Source: an uncultured Clostridium sp. (lineage in GTDB: Bacteria > Bacillota > Clostridia > Lachnospirales > Lachnospiraceae). Taken from it: a stretch of 53,126 bases of DNA. The position numbers and the translations under genes are program-made. The stretch covers positions 1 through 53,126 of the forward strand of contig CAMEIH010000015.1 of assembly GCA_945917985.1 (NCBI GenBank). Reading direction: 5' to 3'. The notes under the pieces are model-generated. The model ran no database searches and had not been told where the DNA came from. It worked only from the letters and a program-made list of their open reading frames with translations. Of the stretch, positions 19,828 to 28,154 are shown in pieces. The stretch's first letter is position 1. Every line of letters begins with the position of its first letter.

Positions 19828-20865
19828 ATGGACAGTAATAATGGGGCAATTTTTGAGCAGGGAAAGCAGAGTATTAAAATACCGGTACCGGTTTATATAA
19901 GGGCAAGTGCCAGTGTGGTCGGAAGCAAAGAAGGTCAGGGACCCTTTGGAGATCTGTTTGATATGGTGGGAGTGGACGATAAGTTCGGCTGTGATTCCTG
20001 GGAAAAGGCGGAGAGTACTTTGCAGAAGGAGGCTCTTCAGCTTGCTATCGGAAAAGCGGGACTTTTGAATGAAGATATTCGATTTTTGTTTGCAGGCGAC
20101 CTTCTTGGTCAGTGCATTGCCAGCAACTTTGGGCTTGGCTCTTTTCAGATACCGCTGATGGGAATGTATGGGGCCTGCTCCACCTGTGGACTTACCCTCT
20201 CGGCAGCGGCAATCGTGATCGCCGGAGGAATGGCACAGTATGCGGCCTGTGTGACCTCCAGTCATTTTGCCAGTGCAGAAAAGGAATTCCGCTTTCCCCT
20301 TGCCTATGGCAACCAGAGACCTCTCTCTGCCACCTGGACGGTGACGGGAAGCGGCGCTTTTGTTGTAAGCAGTGTAAAAAGTGAACATGACAGAGCCATG
20401 ATTGCAGGGCTTACTGTTGGGAAGATCATGGATTTCGGATTGAAGGATTCCATGAATATGGGAGCCTGCATGGCCCCTGCGGCAGCTGATACCATTTATA
20501 ATCATCTCATGGATTTTGGCAGAAAACCTTCTGATTATGATAAGATCATCACAGGAGATTTAGGAAGTGTAGGGCGTAAGGCGCTACTTGATATGCTGCA
20601 GGAAAAAGGAATGGACATCGAGAAACAACATATGGACTGCGGAATCGAGATTTACGATCAGAGCCAGGATGCCCATGCGGGTGGCTCCGGCTGCGGGTGC
20701 AGCGCGGTCACGCTGTCTGCCTATATCCTAAAGCAGCTTGAGGAAGGAACATGGAAAAGGGTGTTGTTTGTACCTACCGGTGCGCTGCTCAGCAAGACGA
20801 GCTTCAATGAAGGCCAGAGCATACCCGGAATCGCCCACGGAGTGGAGCTTGTGAGCTGTAAATAA
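19828..20865 (+). CDS. spoVAD: Stage V sporulation protein AD
   Basis: The soluble, thiolase-fold SpoVA subunit that binds dipicolinic acid during its uptake and release. The 345-residue protein matches the usual length (about 338) and has the family segments GDLLGQCIASNFGLG, MGMYGACSTCGLTLS and ATWTVTGSGAF. A C-terminal HAGGSGCGCSA stretch closes the fold. It stands alone, not flanked by spoVAC or spoVAE. The ribosome site GGAGG, 6 bases from the ATG, lies in a terminator-like hairpin, so read-through transcripts from nhaC should translate it poorly. A transcript starting inside the hairpin would not have that block. Confidence 0.95.
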   Translation: MDSNNGAIFEQGKQSIKIPVPVYIRASASVVGSKEGQGPFGDLFDMVGVDDKFGCDSWEKAESTLQKEALQLAIGKAGLLNEDIRFLFAGDLLGQCIASNFGLGSFQIPLMGMYGACSTCGLTLSAAAIVIAGGMAQYAACVTSSHFASAEKEFRFPLAYGNQRPLSATWTVTGSGAFVVSSVKSEHDRAMIAGLTVGKIMDFGLKDSMNMGACMAPAAADTIYNHLMDFGRKPSDYDKIITGDLGSVGRKALLDMLQEKGMDIEKQHMDCGIEIYDQSQDAHAGGSGCGCSAVTLSAYILKQLEEGTWKRVLFVPTGALLSKTSFNEGQSIPGIAHGVELVSCK

Positions 20866-20873
20866 CGGGTTTC

Positions 20874-22772
20874 TTACTGCTCTGAATCAATTTCTGTGTG
20901 ATGTATTTTTTTGATGGAATACATCAGTTGATCTGCCAGACGAAGATCATTTTCCAGATTGATTTCTTCGTCTGGTTCTATTTTTACATAGCCGATGCTC
21001 AGACCCAGATGGAAGGAGATATTTCTTTTTTTCACTTCTGCCGAAAGCTCCTTTGAAATGGAAGCTATCAGCGTTTCCATCTGCATGCCTTCTTTCAGTT
21101 CTCCGCCCGCAAAGAATTCGTCTCCGCCAAATCGGGAGATAATCCATTCATCGGGCAGCAGCTTTTTTAAGATGGAGGCAGCAGTCCGCAGTGCCAGGTC
21201 TCCGCTGGCATGACCGAACTGATCATTGATCGTTTTCATGTGGTCAATATCTGCGAGCATGATAGCACAGGATTTACCCTGTTTTAGACGTTCTTCAATC
21301 AAAGGATATGCAATTTGTTCACATCCGGCGCGGTTGTACAGACCGGTGAGAACATCTGTAACAGAAAGCAGGGTAAGTTTTTTTGTCAGATCTGCTATGG
21401 TAATATTACGACGTACCTGTTCCAGATACATATTTGTATGGCGTGTCCAAACGTAAAGATAGTTTTCCAAAATGATATCTATGCTTCTTTCCATCATGGC
21501 AAATCCGTATGTCTTGTCTTCGGAGTAGAGAGGTACAAACAGGTAAATGCCGGGTTCGTTCTTGGTATTGGAGACGGAAAACATCGCTTCCCTGCGGTTC
21601 ATGCACCTGTGCTCGCCTGAGACGCCGTTGTTGATGTCACAGATAATATCAATATCATCATGGTAGCCGGTGGAGAGCAGGTTTTCATCGTTTTCCGCAA
21701 TGCGGAAAAACTCTTTTTCAAGACAGAGCATGAAATGGTTGCCCTCCATCCAGCATTCCTCTTCAAAGAGGGATTTGAGACTCTGGTATAGATCTTCTGC
21801 AGTCTCTGCCTTTCTGATAGCCAGATGGATGTGCCTGAAATGAGAATCACACAAAAGAGCGTCAAAAGGATGCTCTCTGTAAATCCCTTCGTTTATGGAT
21901 GGGCAGCCGCAGCTTCCGTTAGTGATAAACTGCGTCTCGGTGGTAGTGTGTATTTCAGCAGCTTTGCCGGCTGACTGATCAAACAAAAGCTCCATAGCTT
22001 TGATTCCCATGGTTTTCCAGTCATGGCTTACGGTGGCGAGAGGAGGATTAAGTTCCTGGCCTGTTTTTGTATAGTCATATCCGGTGACCAATACATCATC
22101 AGGAATCAGGTAGCCCATATCTGCTATGGCATCATATACACCTGCAGCCATGATGTCGTTTGCACAGATAAAGGCATCGGGAAGACAATGGTGCGCTGTT
22201 ATCCACTGACGCACCTGCATCGCGGCCGGTTCTCTGGACCAGTTCCCGAATAGGATATCTTCCTCCTGTACGGAAAGGCCGTTTTTAGAAGCAGCGTCAC
22301 GAACAGCCTGTAAGCGAATGGCATTTTCTGCGTGTTCCTTAGGACCGCTGACATAAACAATATGCTTTACACCATGCTCTTGTATCAAATGCCTGGTTAA
22401 CGCATACATACTGTTATAGTTATCGGTATGGATGGAGGAAATTCCGTTTAAGTTATACTCAAGACTTACGGCAGGAATTCCTGCTTCCAGGACAGCGTGA
22501 TATACATAGTCGATTTCTTCCGGCGTGTTAAAGGAATTTGTCAGGAGAATTGCAAAATCAAAGTCCTTGAAGTCAGGGAGATGAAAGATATTGGATTCAC
22601 TGATATTGATCTTATTGTAAGTATTGGAGGATGTATAATTTACAAAGGAAAAACCCACGAATGTGAAGATATCGATATCGGCGTCCTTACAAATACCAGA
22701 GATGCCGTCTACAATTTCCTTTAAATATTCTGTGCCCCATCCGTTTGCTAAAATTGCCAGTCGTTTTCTCAT
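20874..22772 (-). CDS. LacI-type sensor diguanylate cyclase
   Basis: A 632-residue cytoplasmic protein. The first 275 residues follow the LacI/periplasmic-binding-protein fold (starting RLAILANGWGTEYLKEI; later HIVYVSGP, DAFICANDIMAAGV, VTGYDYT) without the LacI helix-turn-helix and without a signal peptide. A middle region of about 180 residues is not recognised. The C-terminal GGDEF domain (about 460-620) has TDVLTGLYNR, ADIDHMKTIND and an intact RFGGDEFF site, so it should make c-di-GMP. A cytoplasmic sugar or similar ligand probably controls it; the ligand is unknown. Convergent with spoVAD, with 8 bases between stop codons. Confidence 0.88.
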   Translation of the reverse strand: MRKRLAILANGWGTEYLKEIVDGISGICKDADIDIFTFVGFSFVNYTSSNTYNKINISESNIFHLPDFKDFDFAILLTNSFNTPEEIDYVYHAVLEAGIPAVSLEYNLNGISSIHTDNYNSMYALTRHLIQEHGVKHIVYVSGPKEHAENAIRLQAVRDAASKNGLSVQEEDILFGNWSREPAAMQVRQWITAHHCLPDAFICANDIMAAGVYDAIADMGYLIPDDVLVTGYDYTKTGQELNPPLATVSHDWKTMGIKAMELLFDQSAGKAAEIHTTTETQFITNGSCGCPSINEGIYREHPFDALLCDSHFRHIHLAIRKAETAEDLYQSLKSLFEEECWMEGNHFMLCLEKEFFRIAENDENLLSTGYHDDIDIICDINNGVSGEHRCMNRREAMFSVSNTKNEPGIYLFVPLYSEDKTYGFAMMERSIDIILENYLYVWTRHTNMYLEQVRRNITIADLTKKLTLLSVTDVLTGLYNRAGCEQIAYPLIEERLKQGKSCAIMLADIDHMKTINDQFGHASGDLALRTAASILKKLLPDEWIISRFGGDEFFAGGELKEGMQMETLIASISKELSAEVKKRNISFHLGLSIGYVKIEPDEEINLENDLRLADQLMYSIKKIHHTEIDSEQ

Positions 22773-22937
22773 ATTGATTATTCTGCTTTCTTCGGTTTTG
22801 TATCTTATAAAATCTACGGTATATGGTCAGTTTGTAAATACATTATAACATGAATTACTGAAACAAAAAGACTAAAATAAAAAATGCTTGCAATTATTTT
22901 AACGAAATGTTAACATTTAATAAAATGAAGCAGTGTT

Positions 22938-22975
22938 CACGAAGAAGTGATACCGGAGAGGCTTATGACTTCGTG
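22938..22975 (+). other. Leader hairpin before AGCS symporter
   Basis: A 7-bp perfect stem (cacgaag 22938-22944 with cttcgtg 22969-22975) encloses a 24-base loop containing accggagaggctta. It sits just upstream of a strong terminator hairpin in the same leader. It looks like a structured regulatory leader but does not match a riboswitch class that I can recognise. Confidence 0.4.
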
Positions 22976-22996
22976 CGTGGGACTAAGGGAAAATAG

Positions 22997-23025
22997 GCAG
23001 GTAATCTTCGGGTTATCTGCTTTTT
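22997..23025 (+). terminator. Leader terminator (attenuator) before AGCS symporter
   Basis: A 10-bp stem (22997-23006 with 23011-23020, two G-T pairs) capped by a UUCG tetraloop is followed by TTTTT, 20 bases before the symporter start. No gene ends just upstream on this strand, so it most likely acts as an attenuator within the 5' UTR. Confidence 0.7.
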
Positions 23026-23044
23026 ATATGAAGGAGGAGTACAA

Positions 23045-24532
23045 ATGATAGAAGCTATCACCAGTATCAACAGTGCCGTCAACGGCGTCGTATGGGGAGT
23101 CTTTGGAATTTCCCTTCTGTTCATTGCGGGTATTGTAATGACGATCGTAAACAAAGGATTTCAGTTCGGACATATCGGACATTGGATGAAATCCACCATC
23201 GGAGCTATTTTTTCAGACAAACACATTACAAAGCATACAGGGAAGGATGACAGAGCAATTTCCCAGTTCCAGAGTCTTTGCACGGCACTTGCGGCTACCA
23301 TCGGAACAGGAAATATTGTAGGTATTGCAACCGCTATCATTGCCGGTGGTCCCGGTGCTATTTTCTGGATGTGGATCATGGCAATCTTCGGAATGATGAC
23401 CAACTATTCCGAAAATGTACTCGGTATTTTTTATCGCCGCAAAAATGACAAAGGCGAATGGTGCGGCGGCGCCATGTATTACCTGAGAGACGGTCTTGGA
23501 GCGAAAAAGGGCTGTAAGAAGATCGGTGCGGTTCTGGCTGTGCTTTTCAGCTGCTTCTGTGTACTGGCAAGCTTTGGTATCGGCAATATGAGCCAGACTA
23601 ATTCCATCGCCGGTAATATGAATTCTGCGTTTGGTATCCCTACCTGGGTGACAGGTATCTTTATTGTAATCCTTTCAGCACTTGTGATTCTGGGCGGATT
23701 AAAGAGAGTGGCTGCCGTAACGGAGAAACTGGTACCTTTTATGGCAGTTCTTTATGTGATCGGCGCACTGGTTGTCTGTATTTCCCACATCGGTATGTTT
23801 GGTGAAGTATTTGTCGCAATCTTTAAGGGCGCTTTCGGTATGAAGGCTGTAGGCGGCGGCGTCCTCGGATATGGTATCAATATGGCTATCACCTGGGGCT
23901 TTAAGAGAGGCGCTTTCTCAAATGAAGCCGGTCTTGGTTCCTCAGTTATGGTTCACTCAAATTCCAACGTAAAGGAGCCGGTTCGCCAGGGTATGTGGGG
24001 TATCTTCGAGGTATTTGCAGACACCATCATTGTTTGCTCCTTGACAGCATTTGCAATTCTTTCTTCCGGTCTTGTTGATCTGGAAACAGGTCAGATGATT
24101 TCCGAAAATGCAGGATCAGGTCTTGTGGGTGAAGCTTTTGCAACTGTTTTTGGTTCTATCGGTCCTAAATTTATCGCGATTGCCATTCTGCTTTTTGCTT
24201 ACTCAACAGTGCTTGGCTGGAGCCATTACGGATCCAAGGCTTTCGAATTTTTGTTTGGCACGAAAGCAATGGTGGTATATAAGGCTGTATTCATTGTTGT
24301 AACATTCTTTGGATGTACTATGAGCCTCAGCCTCGCATGGGATTTGTCCGATACCTTCAACGGCTTGATGATGATCCCCAACCTGATCGGTGTGCTGGCT
24401 CTTTCAGGAACCGTTGCAAAGATCACAAAGAATTATGTGGACCGTTCTTTCCACGGCTCAAAGGAAGAACCTATGTATTCCGCTTTTGAGGATGTACAGA
24501 AGGCACAGATGGAGGCACCTGAAGAGGAGTAG
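23045..24532 (+). CDS. Alanine/glycine:cation symporter (AGCS family)
   Basis: A 495-residue membrane protein with about eleven hydrophobic segments and AGCS signatures: ALAATIGTGNIVGIATAI (about residues 79-96), PGAIFWMWIMAIFGM, and GFKRGAFSNEAGLGSS (about 292-307). Imports alanine or glycine with Na+. The start follows AAGGAGGAG. Upstream lies a leader with a probable attenuator, so expression is likely controlled by premature termination. No terminator is seen after the gene. Confidence 0.93.
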   Translation: MIEAITSINSAVNGVVWGVFGISLLFIAGIVMTIVNKGFQFGHIGHWMKSTIGAIFSDKHITKHTGKDDRAISQFQSLCTALAATIGTGNIVGIATAIIAGGPGAIFWMWIMAIFGMMTNYSENVLGIFYRRKNDKGEWCGGAMYYLRDGLGAKKGCKKIGAVLAVLFSCFCVLASFGIGNMSQTNSIAGNMNSAFGIPTWVTGIFIVILSALVILGGLKRVAAVTEKLVPFMAVLYVIGALVVCISHIGMFGEVFVAIFKGAFGMKAVGGGVLGYGINMAITWGFKRGAFSNEAGLGSSVMVHSNSNVKEPVRQGMWGIFEVFADTIIVCSLTAFAILSSGLVDLETGQMISENAGSGLVGEAFATVFGSIGPKFIAIAILLFAYSTVLGWSHYGSKAFEFLFGTKAMVVYKAVFIVVTFFGCTMSLSLAWDLSDTFNGLMMIPNLIGVLALSGTVAKITKNYVDRSFHGSKEEPMYSAFEDVQKAQMEAPEEE

Positions 24533-24636
24533 TCCCCTGTATAAAAACAGAATCATATGGAAAGCAATAAGTAAGATGGAATATTCCGGGAAAATGTGTT
24601 ATAGTTAAGGAACGAACAGTCGGGAGTGATCAAAAC

Positions 24637-25713
24637 TTGAAAAAAACACTGAAACGAATCGGAATTGCTGTTGCCGTTTTGCTTATTGCTTTTTTTGTTT
24701 ATGTGGCGTATGTATTCGGCACCTATTACAGATTGCCGGATAAGCTGACATTGGAGGTGACGCGCAATGGCTCCAATTCCTATTTTGAAAATGAAAAGAA
24801 GGTTGAAACCGGCAAATATTACTGGATTATGACCTATAATATAGGCTACGGCGCTTTTCGAAAAGACTACAGCTTTTTTATGGACGGAGGCAAATCTGCG
24901 TGGGCAGAGGATGAAGAGAGTGTGATGGCCGGAATCTGCGGTATGGGAGAGATCATTAACAATGTCAATCCGGATTTTGTGCTTATGCAGGAAGTGGATG
25001 TGGACGGCACCAGGTCTTATCATGTAGATGAGCTTGCACTGATGAATCAGTTTGTGAAGGGATATTACTATACCTATGCCCAGAATTACGATTCGCCGTT
25101 TCTGTTTTTCCCGCCATGGCAACCTATTGGTACCAACAAGTCAGGAATTGTGACTTATTCCAGGAACGGCATCGCTGATGCCATGAGAAGGAGTCTTCCT
25201 GTTTCCGAAACCTTCAGTAAGCTGGTGGACCTCGACAGGTGCTATTCGATAGCCAGAATTCCCATGGAGGAGGGAAAAAGCCTTTGCCTCTACAATATTC
25301 ATATGTCTGCCTATGGCAGTAGCGATGAGATCAGAGAAGGCCAGCTCTCCATGCTTTATGAAGATATGGAGGCTGATTACAGAAAAGGAAATTATGTAAT
25401 CTGCGGCGGTGATTTTAATCATAATCTGAAGGCAGACGGTGATGGAAACGTGCCGGAGTGGGCATATCCGTTTCCGAGGGAAAGCCTTCCTGATGGCTTT
25501 CGTATGGCGATGGACAGTGCCAAGCCTGAGGATATTGTCCATAACAGCTGCCGAAATACGGACAAACCTTACGATGAGGAGTCATCTTATACCGTTACGC
25601 TGGACGGCTTTATTGTCTCTGATAACGTGACGGTAAATTATTATACCAATATGGACTGGGGATATGAATTTTCCGACCATGATCCCGTGATCATGCAGTT
25701 CAGACTGGAATAG
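24637..25713 (+). CDS. Membrane-anchored endonuclease/exonuclease/phosphatase-family protein
   Basis: A 358-residue protein with an N-terminal membrane anchor (about residues 7-28) and an EEP (DNase I/inositol-phosphatase-like) domain outside. The motifs are visible in order: MTYNIGYG (Asn), LMQEVD (catalytic Glu), YNIHMSAYG (His), GGDFNHN (Asp/Asn) and SDHDPV (the final Asp-His). The substrate could be nucleic acid, a phospholipid or another phosphodiester; this cannot be settled. The TTG start with GGGAG 10 bases upstream is the only site-supported one. Its 3' end contains the -35 of the putative sigma-G promoter for spoVAA. Confidence 0.82.
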   Translation: MKKTLKRIGIAVAVLLIAFFVYVAYVFGTYYRLPDKLTLEVTRNGSNSYFENEKKVETGKYYWIMTYNIGYGAFRKDYSFFMDGGKSAWAEDEESVMAGICGMGEIINNVNPDFVLMQEVDVDGTRSYHVDELALMNQFVKGYYYTYAQNYDSPFLFFPPWQPIGTNKSGIVTYSRNGIADAMRRSLPVSETFSKLVDLDRCYSIARIPMEEGKSLCLYNIHMSAYGSSDEIREGQLSMLYEDMEADYRKGNYVICGGDFNHNLKADGDGNVPEWAYPFPRESLPDGFRMAMDSAKPEDIVHNSCRNTDKPYDEESSYTVTLDGFIVSDNVTVNYYTNMDWGYEFSDHDPVIMQFRLE

Positions 25714-25736
25714 AAAAAAATTCTGTGCGCATAATA
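25708..25736 (+). promoter_or_regulatory. Sigma-G-like promoter of spoVAA-spoVAB
   Basis: GAATA (25708-25712), a 17-base spacer and CATAATA (25730-25736) match the forespore sigma-G pattern GHATR / CATNNTA at every defined position, about 50 bases before spoVAA. The -35 overlaps the end of the upstream gene. Confidence 0.6.
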
Positions 25737-25785
25737 GTTCCATAGGGGAAAGCATCTGACTTTCCGGGATGGGAGAAGCGCAAAA

Positions 25786-26415
25786 GTGTCAGAGGTAATT
25801 TTATATTTAAAAGCAGAGCAGAATGCGGAGGTAATGGAGAAAGACGTTTACGTAAAGGACATTGCCTCCGTTTACTGTTCCGACAATAATGTCAGAAGGA
25901 AAGCAAAGGAACTGAAAATCTATCATTTCCGTGAGGGAGAGAGAAAACGACAGGTGATCAGTGTCTTAAAGATAATAGAGCTGATCGAAATAGAATGTCC
26001 GGAAGTGATAGTCTTCAATATGGGGGAAAATGCAACATTGATCGAATTGGTCAATGTAAATAAATATAAAGGACCTGTACAGATGATGAAGCTGGTCTTT
26101 GTGGCGCTGATCAGTTTTTTTGGAACAGGTTTTACCATTATGGCATTTCACAATGATATCAGTATCAATAAACTGTTTGCCGGTGTGTATGAGATGGTAA
26201 TGGGATATCCCTCTGACGGGTACAGTGTTCTGGAGGTATCTTATTCGATAGGTCTTGCTCTTGGAATCGTGCTTTTCTTTAACCATGTGGGAGGCAGAAG
26301 ATTGACAAAGGATCCCACTCCCATTGAGGTGGAAATGCGGGTTTATGAGACCGAAGTAAACAAGGCATTAATAGAGACTGCAGACAGGGAGGGGAAGACC
26401 ATTGATCCTTCATAA
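25786..26415 (+). CDS. spoVAA: Stage V sporulation protein AA
   Basis: A SpoVA channel component. The 209-residue protein (usual length about 206) has a soluble N-terminal domain (LYLKAEQNAEVMEKDVYVKDI and following, about 1-105) and two hydrophobic segments (KLVFVALISFFGTGFTIMAF and SIGLALGIVLFF). The family is found in Bacillus and part of the Clostridia. The start is GTG with GGGAG about 10 bases upstream. Its stop overlaps the spoVAB TTG start by 14 bases, so the pair is translationally linked. A close sigma-G promoter match lies upstream. Confidence 0.88.
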   Translation: MSEVILYLKAEQNAEVMEKDVYVKDIASVYCSDNNVRRKAKELKIYHFREGERKRQVISVLKIIELIEIECPEVIVFNMGENATLIELVNVNKYKGPVQMMKLVFVALISFFGTGFTIMAFHNDISINKLFAGVYEMVMGYPSDGYSVLEVSYSIGLALGIVLFFNHVGGRRLTKDPTPIEVEMRVYETEVNKALIETADREGKTIDPS

Positions 26416-26899
26416 ACAGATGTTTTTGATCCTTTGCGGTGCCTCCTTTGGACTTCTCTCTTCGGCAGGTGTGTTTACCGTGCTGGCTTCCGTTGGTCTG
26501 ATTCCAAGGTTTGCAGGGAAAATGCATGTGGCAAAGAAAGTGTTTGCTCTGGAGGAAGCAGTTATTTTTGGAACCATAGGAGGAGGGCTTGCCAGTGTAT
26601 TTTCCGATTACGGGCAGATAGGGACTTTTGTGATTGCAGAGCAGTTATTTGGAGTTTGGACAGCCAGGATCTGGAAGGTGATTGGAAACTGTTTCTTAAG
26701 TATATTTGGGATTTTTGCCGGTATTTTTATCGGCTGTCTCGCCTTTGCCATTGCGGAGATGCTTAATTCCATTCCGATTTTTGCGCGCCGTATCGGATTT
26801 CGGCATGGACTTTCCGTGGCTGTTACGGCAGCGGCATTCGGGAAGCTTCTTGGAAGCCTTTTTTATTTTGCAAAAGGAATTTTTCTGTCGGGAATGTAG
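26402..26899 (+). CDS. spoVAB: Stage V sporulation protein AB
   Basis: A 165-residue integral membrane SpoVA component with about five hydrophobic segments (MFLILCGASFGLLSSAGVFT, FALEEAVIFGTIGGGLASV, FLSIFGIFAGIFIGCLAF and others), slightly longer than the B. subtilis protein (about 141). The IPRFAGKMHVAKKV and RRIGFRHG segments are family-like. I accept the TTG start at 26402 because GGGAGGGG is 8 bases upstream; the first ATG (26420) is too far from any site. Overlaps spoVAA by 14 bases. Confidence 0.85.
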   Translation: MILHKQMFLILCGASFGLLSSAGVFTVLASVGLIPRFAGKMHVAKKVFALEEAVIFGTIGGGLASVFSDYGQIGTFVIAEQLFGVWTARIWKVIGNCFLSIFGIFAGIFIGCLAFAIAEMLNSIPIFARRIGFRHGLSVAVTAAAFGKLLGSLFYFAKGIFLSGM

Positions 26900-26983
26900 A
26901 AGGTGTTGAAAAATGGTGGAAATCCGATTACAATAGAAGGCATGGATAAAGGGGGAGGATAAATCCTCCGGAGGAGGTTTGAA

Positions 26984-27214
26984 ATGCGTTCTATGGAATT
27001 TAAGATGGAGCGGCCGGGGCTCCTTCATGAGGGGGATGAGATTACGGTAACAGAAGGTGTTCTGCCCAGTAATTATTACTATACCATTGACCCGTCGCTG
27101 GCCATGTCCGGCAATATTCCTTTCCGGGAAAGACTGAAATCCAGAAGCGGCAGAGTGACCAGTGTGATCCAGAATGAAAGCGGATTCTATGTGACAGCGG
27201 AGTTTGATGAATAG
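26984..27214 (+). CDS. Small hypothetical protein
   Basis: A 76-residue soluble protein with a good ribosome site (GGAGGAGG 8 bases upstream) and the codon use of its neighbours, so probably real. The sequence suggests a small beta-rich domain (EGDEITVTEGVLP, GRVTSVIQNESGFYVTAEF). I do not recognise a family. It lies 39 bases before ridA and 84 bases after spoVAB, probably at the head of the ridA-aroK-DMT run. Confidence 0.65.
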   Translation: MRSMEFKMERPGLLHEGDEITVTEGVLPSNYYYTIDPSLAMSGNIPFRERLKSRSGRVTSVIQNESGFYVTAEFDE

Positions 27215-27253
27215 TTTGGCTCTGCATAAATTCAGATAAGGAGGAGAAGTATT

Positions 27254-27634
27254 ATGTTAAAAAAAGTGGCAACAGACAAGGCACCGGCAGCAATCGGACC
27301 TTATTCCCAGGGCATCATCGCAAACGGCTTTTTGTTTGCATCGGGACAGATCCCGATCATTCCGGCAACAGGAGCCATCGCGGAAGGTGATATCACGGTC
27401 CAGGCAAAGCAGGTGATGGAAAATATCGGTGAGATACTGAAGGAAGCGGGAACCGATTACGAGCATGTGGTAAAGACCACATGTTTTCTGGCAGATATGG
27501 CAGACTTCGGAGCATTTAACGGCGTATATGAGAAATATTTTACAGGCAAACCGGCCAGAAGCTGTGTGGCGGTAAAACAGCTTCCCAAGAATGTTCTCTG
27601 TGAAGTGGAGATCATTGCCTGCATGACGGAGTAA
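27254..27634 (+). CDS. ridA: RidA family enamine/imine deaminase
   Basis: Hydrolyses reactive 2-aminoacrylate and related enamines made by PLP enzymes. The 126-residue protein has the standard length and signatures: APAAIGPYSQGI, FLFASGQIPI, the catalytic-arginine segment ARSCVAVKQLP and the C-terminal CEVEIIA. Acts in the cytoplasm as a trimer (family knowledge). The start follows AAGGAGGAG. Only 16 bases separate it from aroK. Confidence 0.95.
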   Translation: MLKKVATDKAPAAIGPYSQGIIANGFLFASGQIPIIPATGAIAEGDITVQAKQVMENIGEILKEAGTDYEHVVKTTCFLADMADFGAFNGVYEKYFTGKPARSCVAVKQLPKNVLCEVEIIACMTE

Positions 27635-27650
27635 GGGATAACGTTTTGCT

Positions 27651-28151
27651 ATGAGTAATGTGATATTAATAGGAATGCCGGGTGTGGGGAAGAGTACTGT
27701 GGGAGTTGTGCTTGCCAAGAAGCTTGGTTACAGTTTTACGGACTCTGACCTGGTCATTCAGCAGGAAACCGGAAAGCTGCTTCATCAGCTCATAGAGGAA
27801 AAGGGTGAAGCAGGTTTTCTTATGCTTGAAAACGAGATCAACGCCTCCCTTTCGATGGATCATCATGTGATTGCTACAGGCGGAAGTGCCGTTTACGGAA
27901 AAGAAGCCATGACGCATCTCGGAAAGACAGGCTGTATGGTTTATCTGAAGCTTCCCTATGAGGAACTGCAGGAGCGGCTCGGGGATCTCAGGGAGCGCGG
28001 CGTGGTACTGAAAGAGGGCTTTACGCTTTATGATCTGTTTGAGGAGAGAAGCCCCCTCTATGAGAAGTATGCGGATATCACTGTTGACTGCAGCGGTAAA
28101 CAGATCAGAGAAATTGTGGAAGAGATCAGTAAAAAATATAAGGAGCAATAG
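27651..28151 (+). CDS. aroK: Shikimate kinase
   Basis: Phosphorylates shikimate to shikimate 3-phosphate in aromatic amino-acid synthesis. The 166-residue P-loop kinase has Walker A GMPGVGKST (about residues 8-16), the shikimate-binding DSD (about 33-35), a substrate-binding ATGGSAVY in place of the usual GGG, and the C-terminal SPLYEKYADITVDC typical of the family. The GGS variant at the shikimate site is a mild oddity that occurs in some clostridial homologues. It lies between ridA and a DMT transporter (3-base gap), away from other aro genes. Confidence 0.88.
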   Translation: MSNVILIGMPGVGKSTVGVVLAKKLGYSFTDSDLVIQQETGKLLHQLIEEKGEAGFLMLENEINASLSMDHHVIATGGSAVYGKEAMTHLGKTGCMVYLKLPYEELQERLGDLRERGVVLKEGFTLYDLFEERSPLYEKYADITVDCSGKQIREIVEEISKKYKEQ

Positions 28152-28154
28152 ACC

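Noticed and set aside
22930..23044. Call of a glycine riboswitch before the AGCS symporter
   Set aside because: Only the ggagag/ctta part is similar. The conserved later aptamer blocks are not visible, so I report an unclassified leader.
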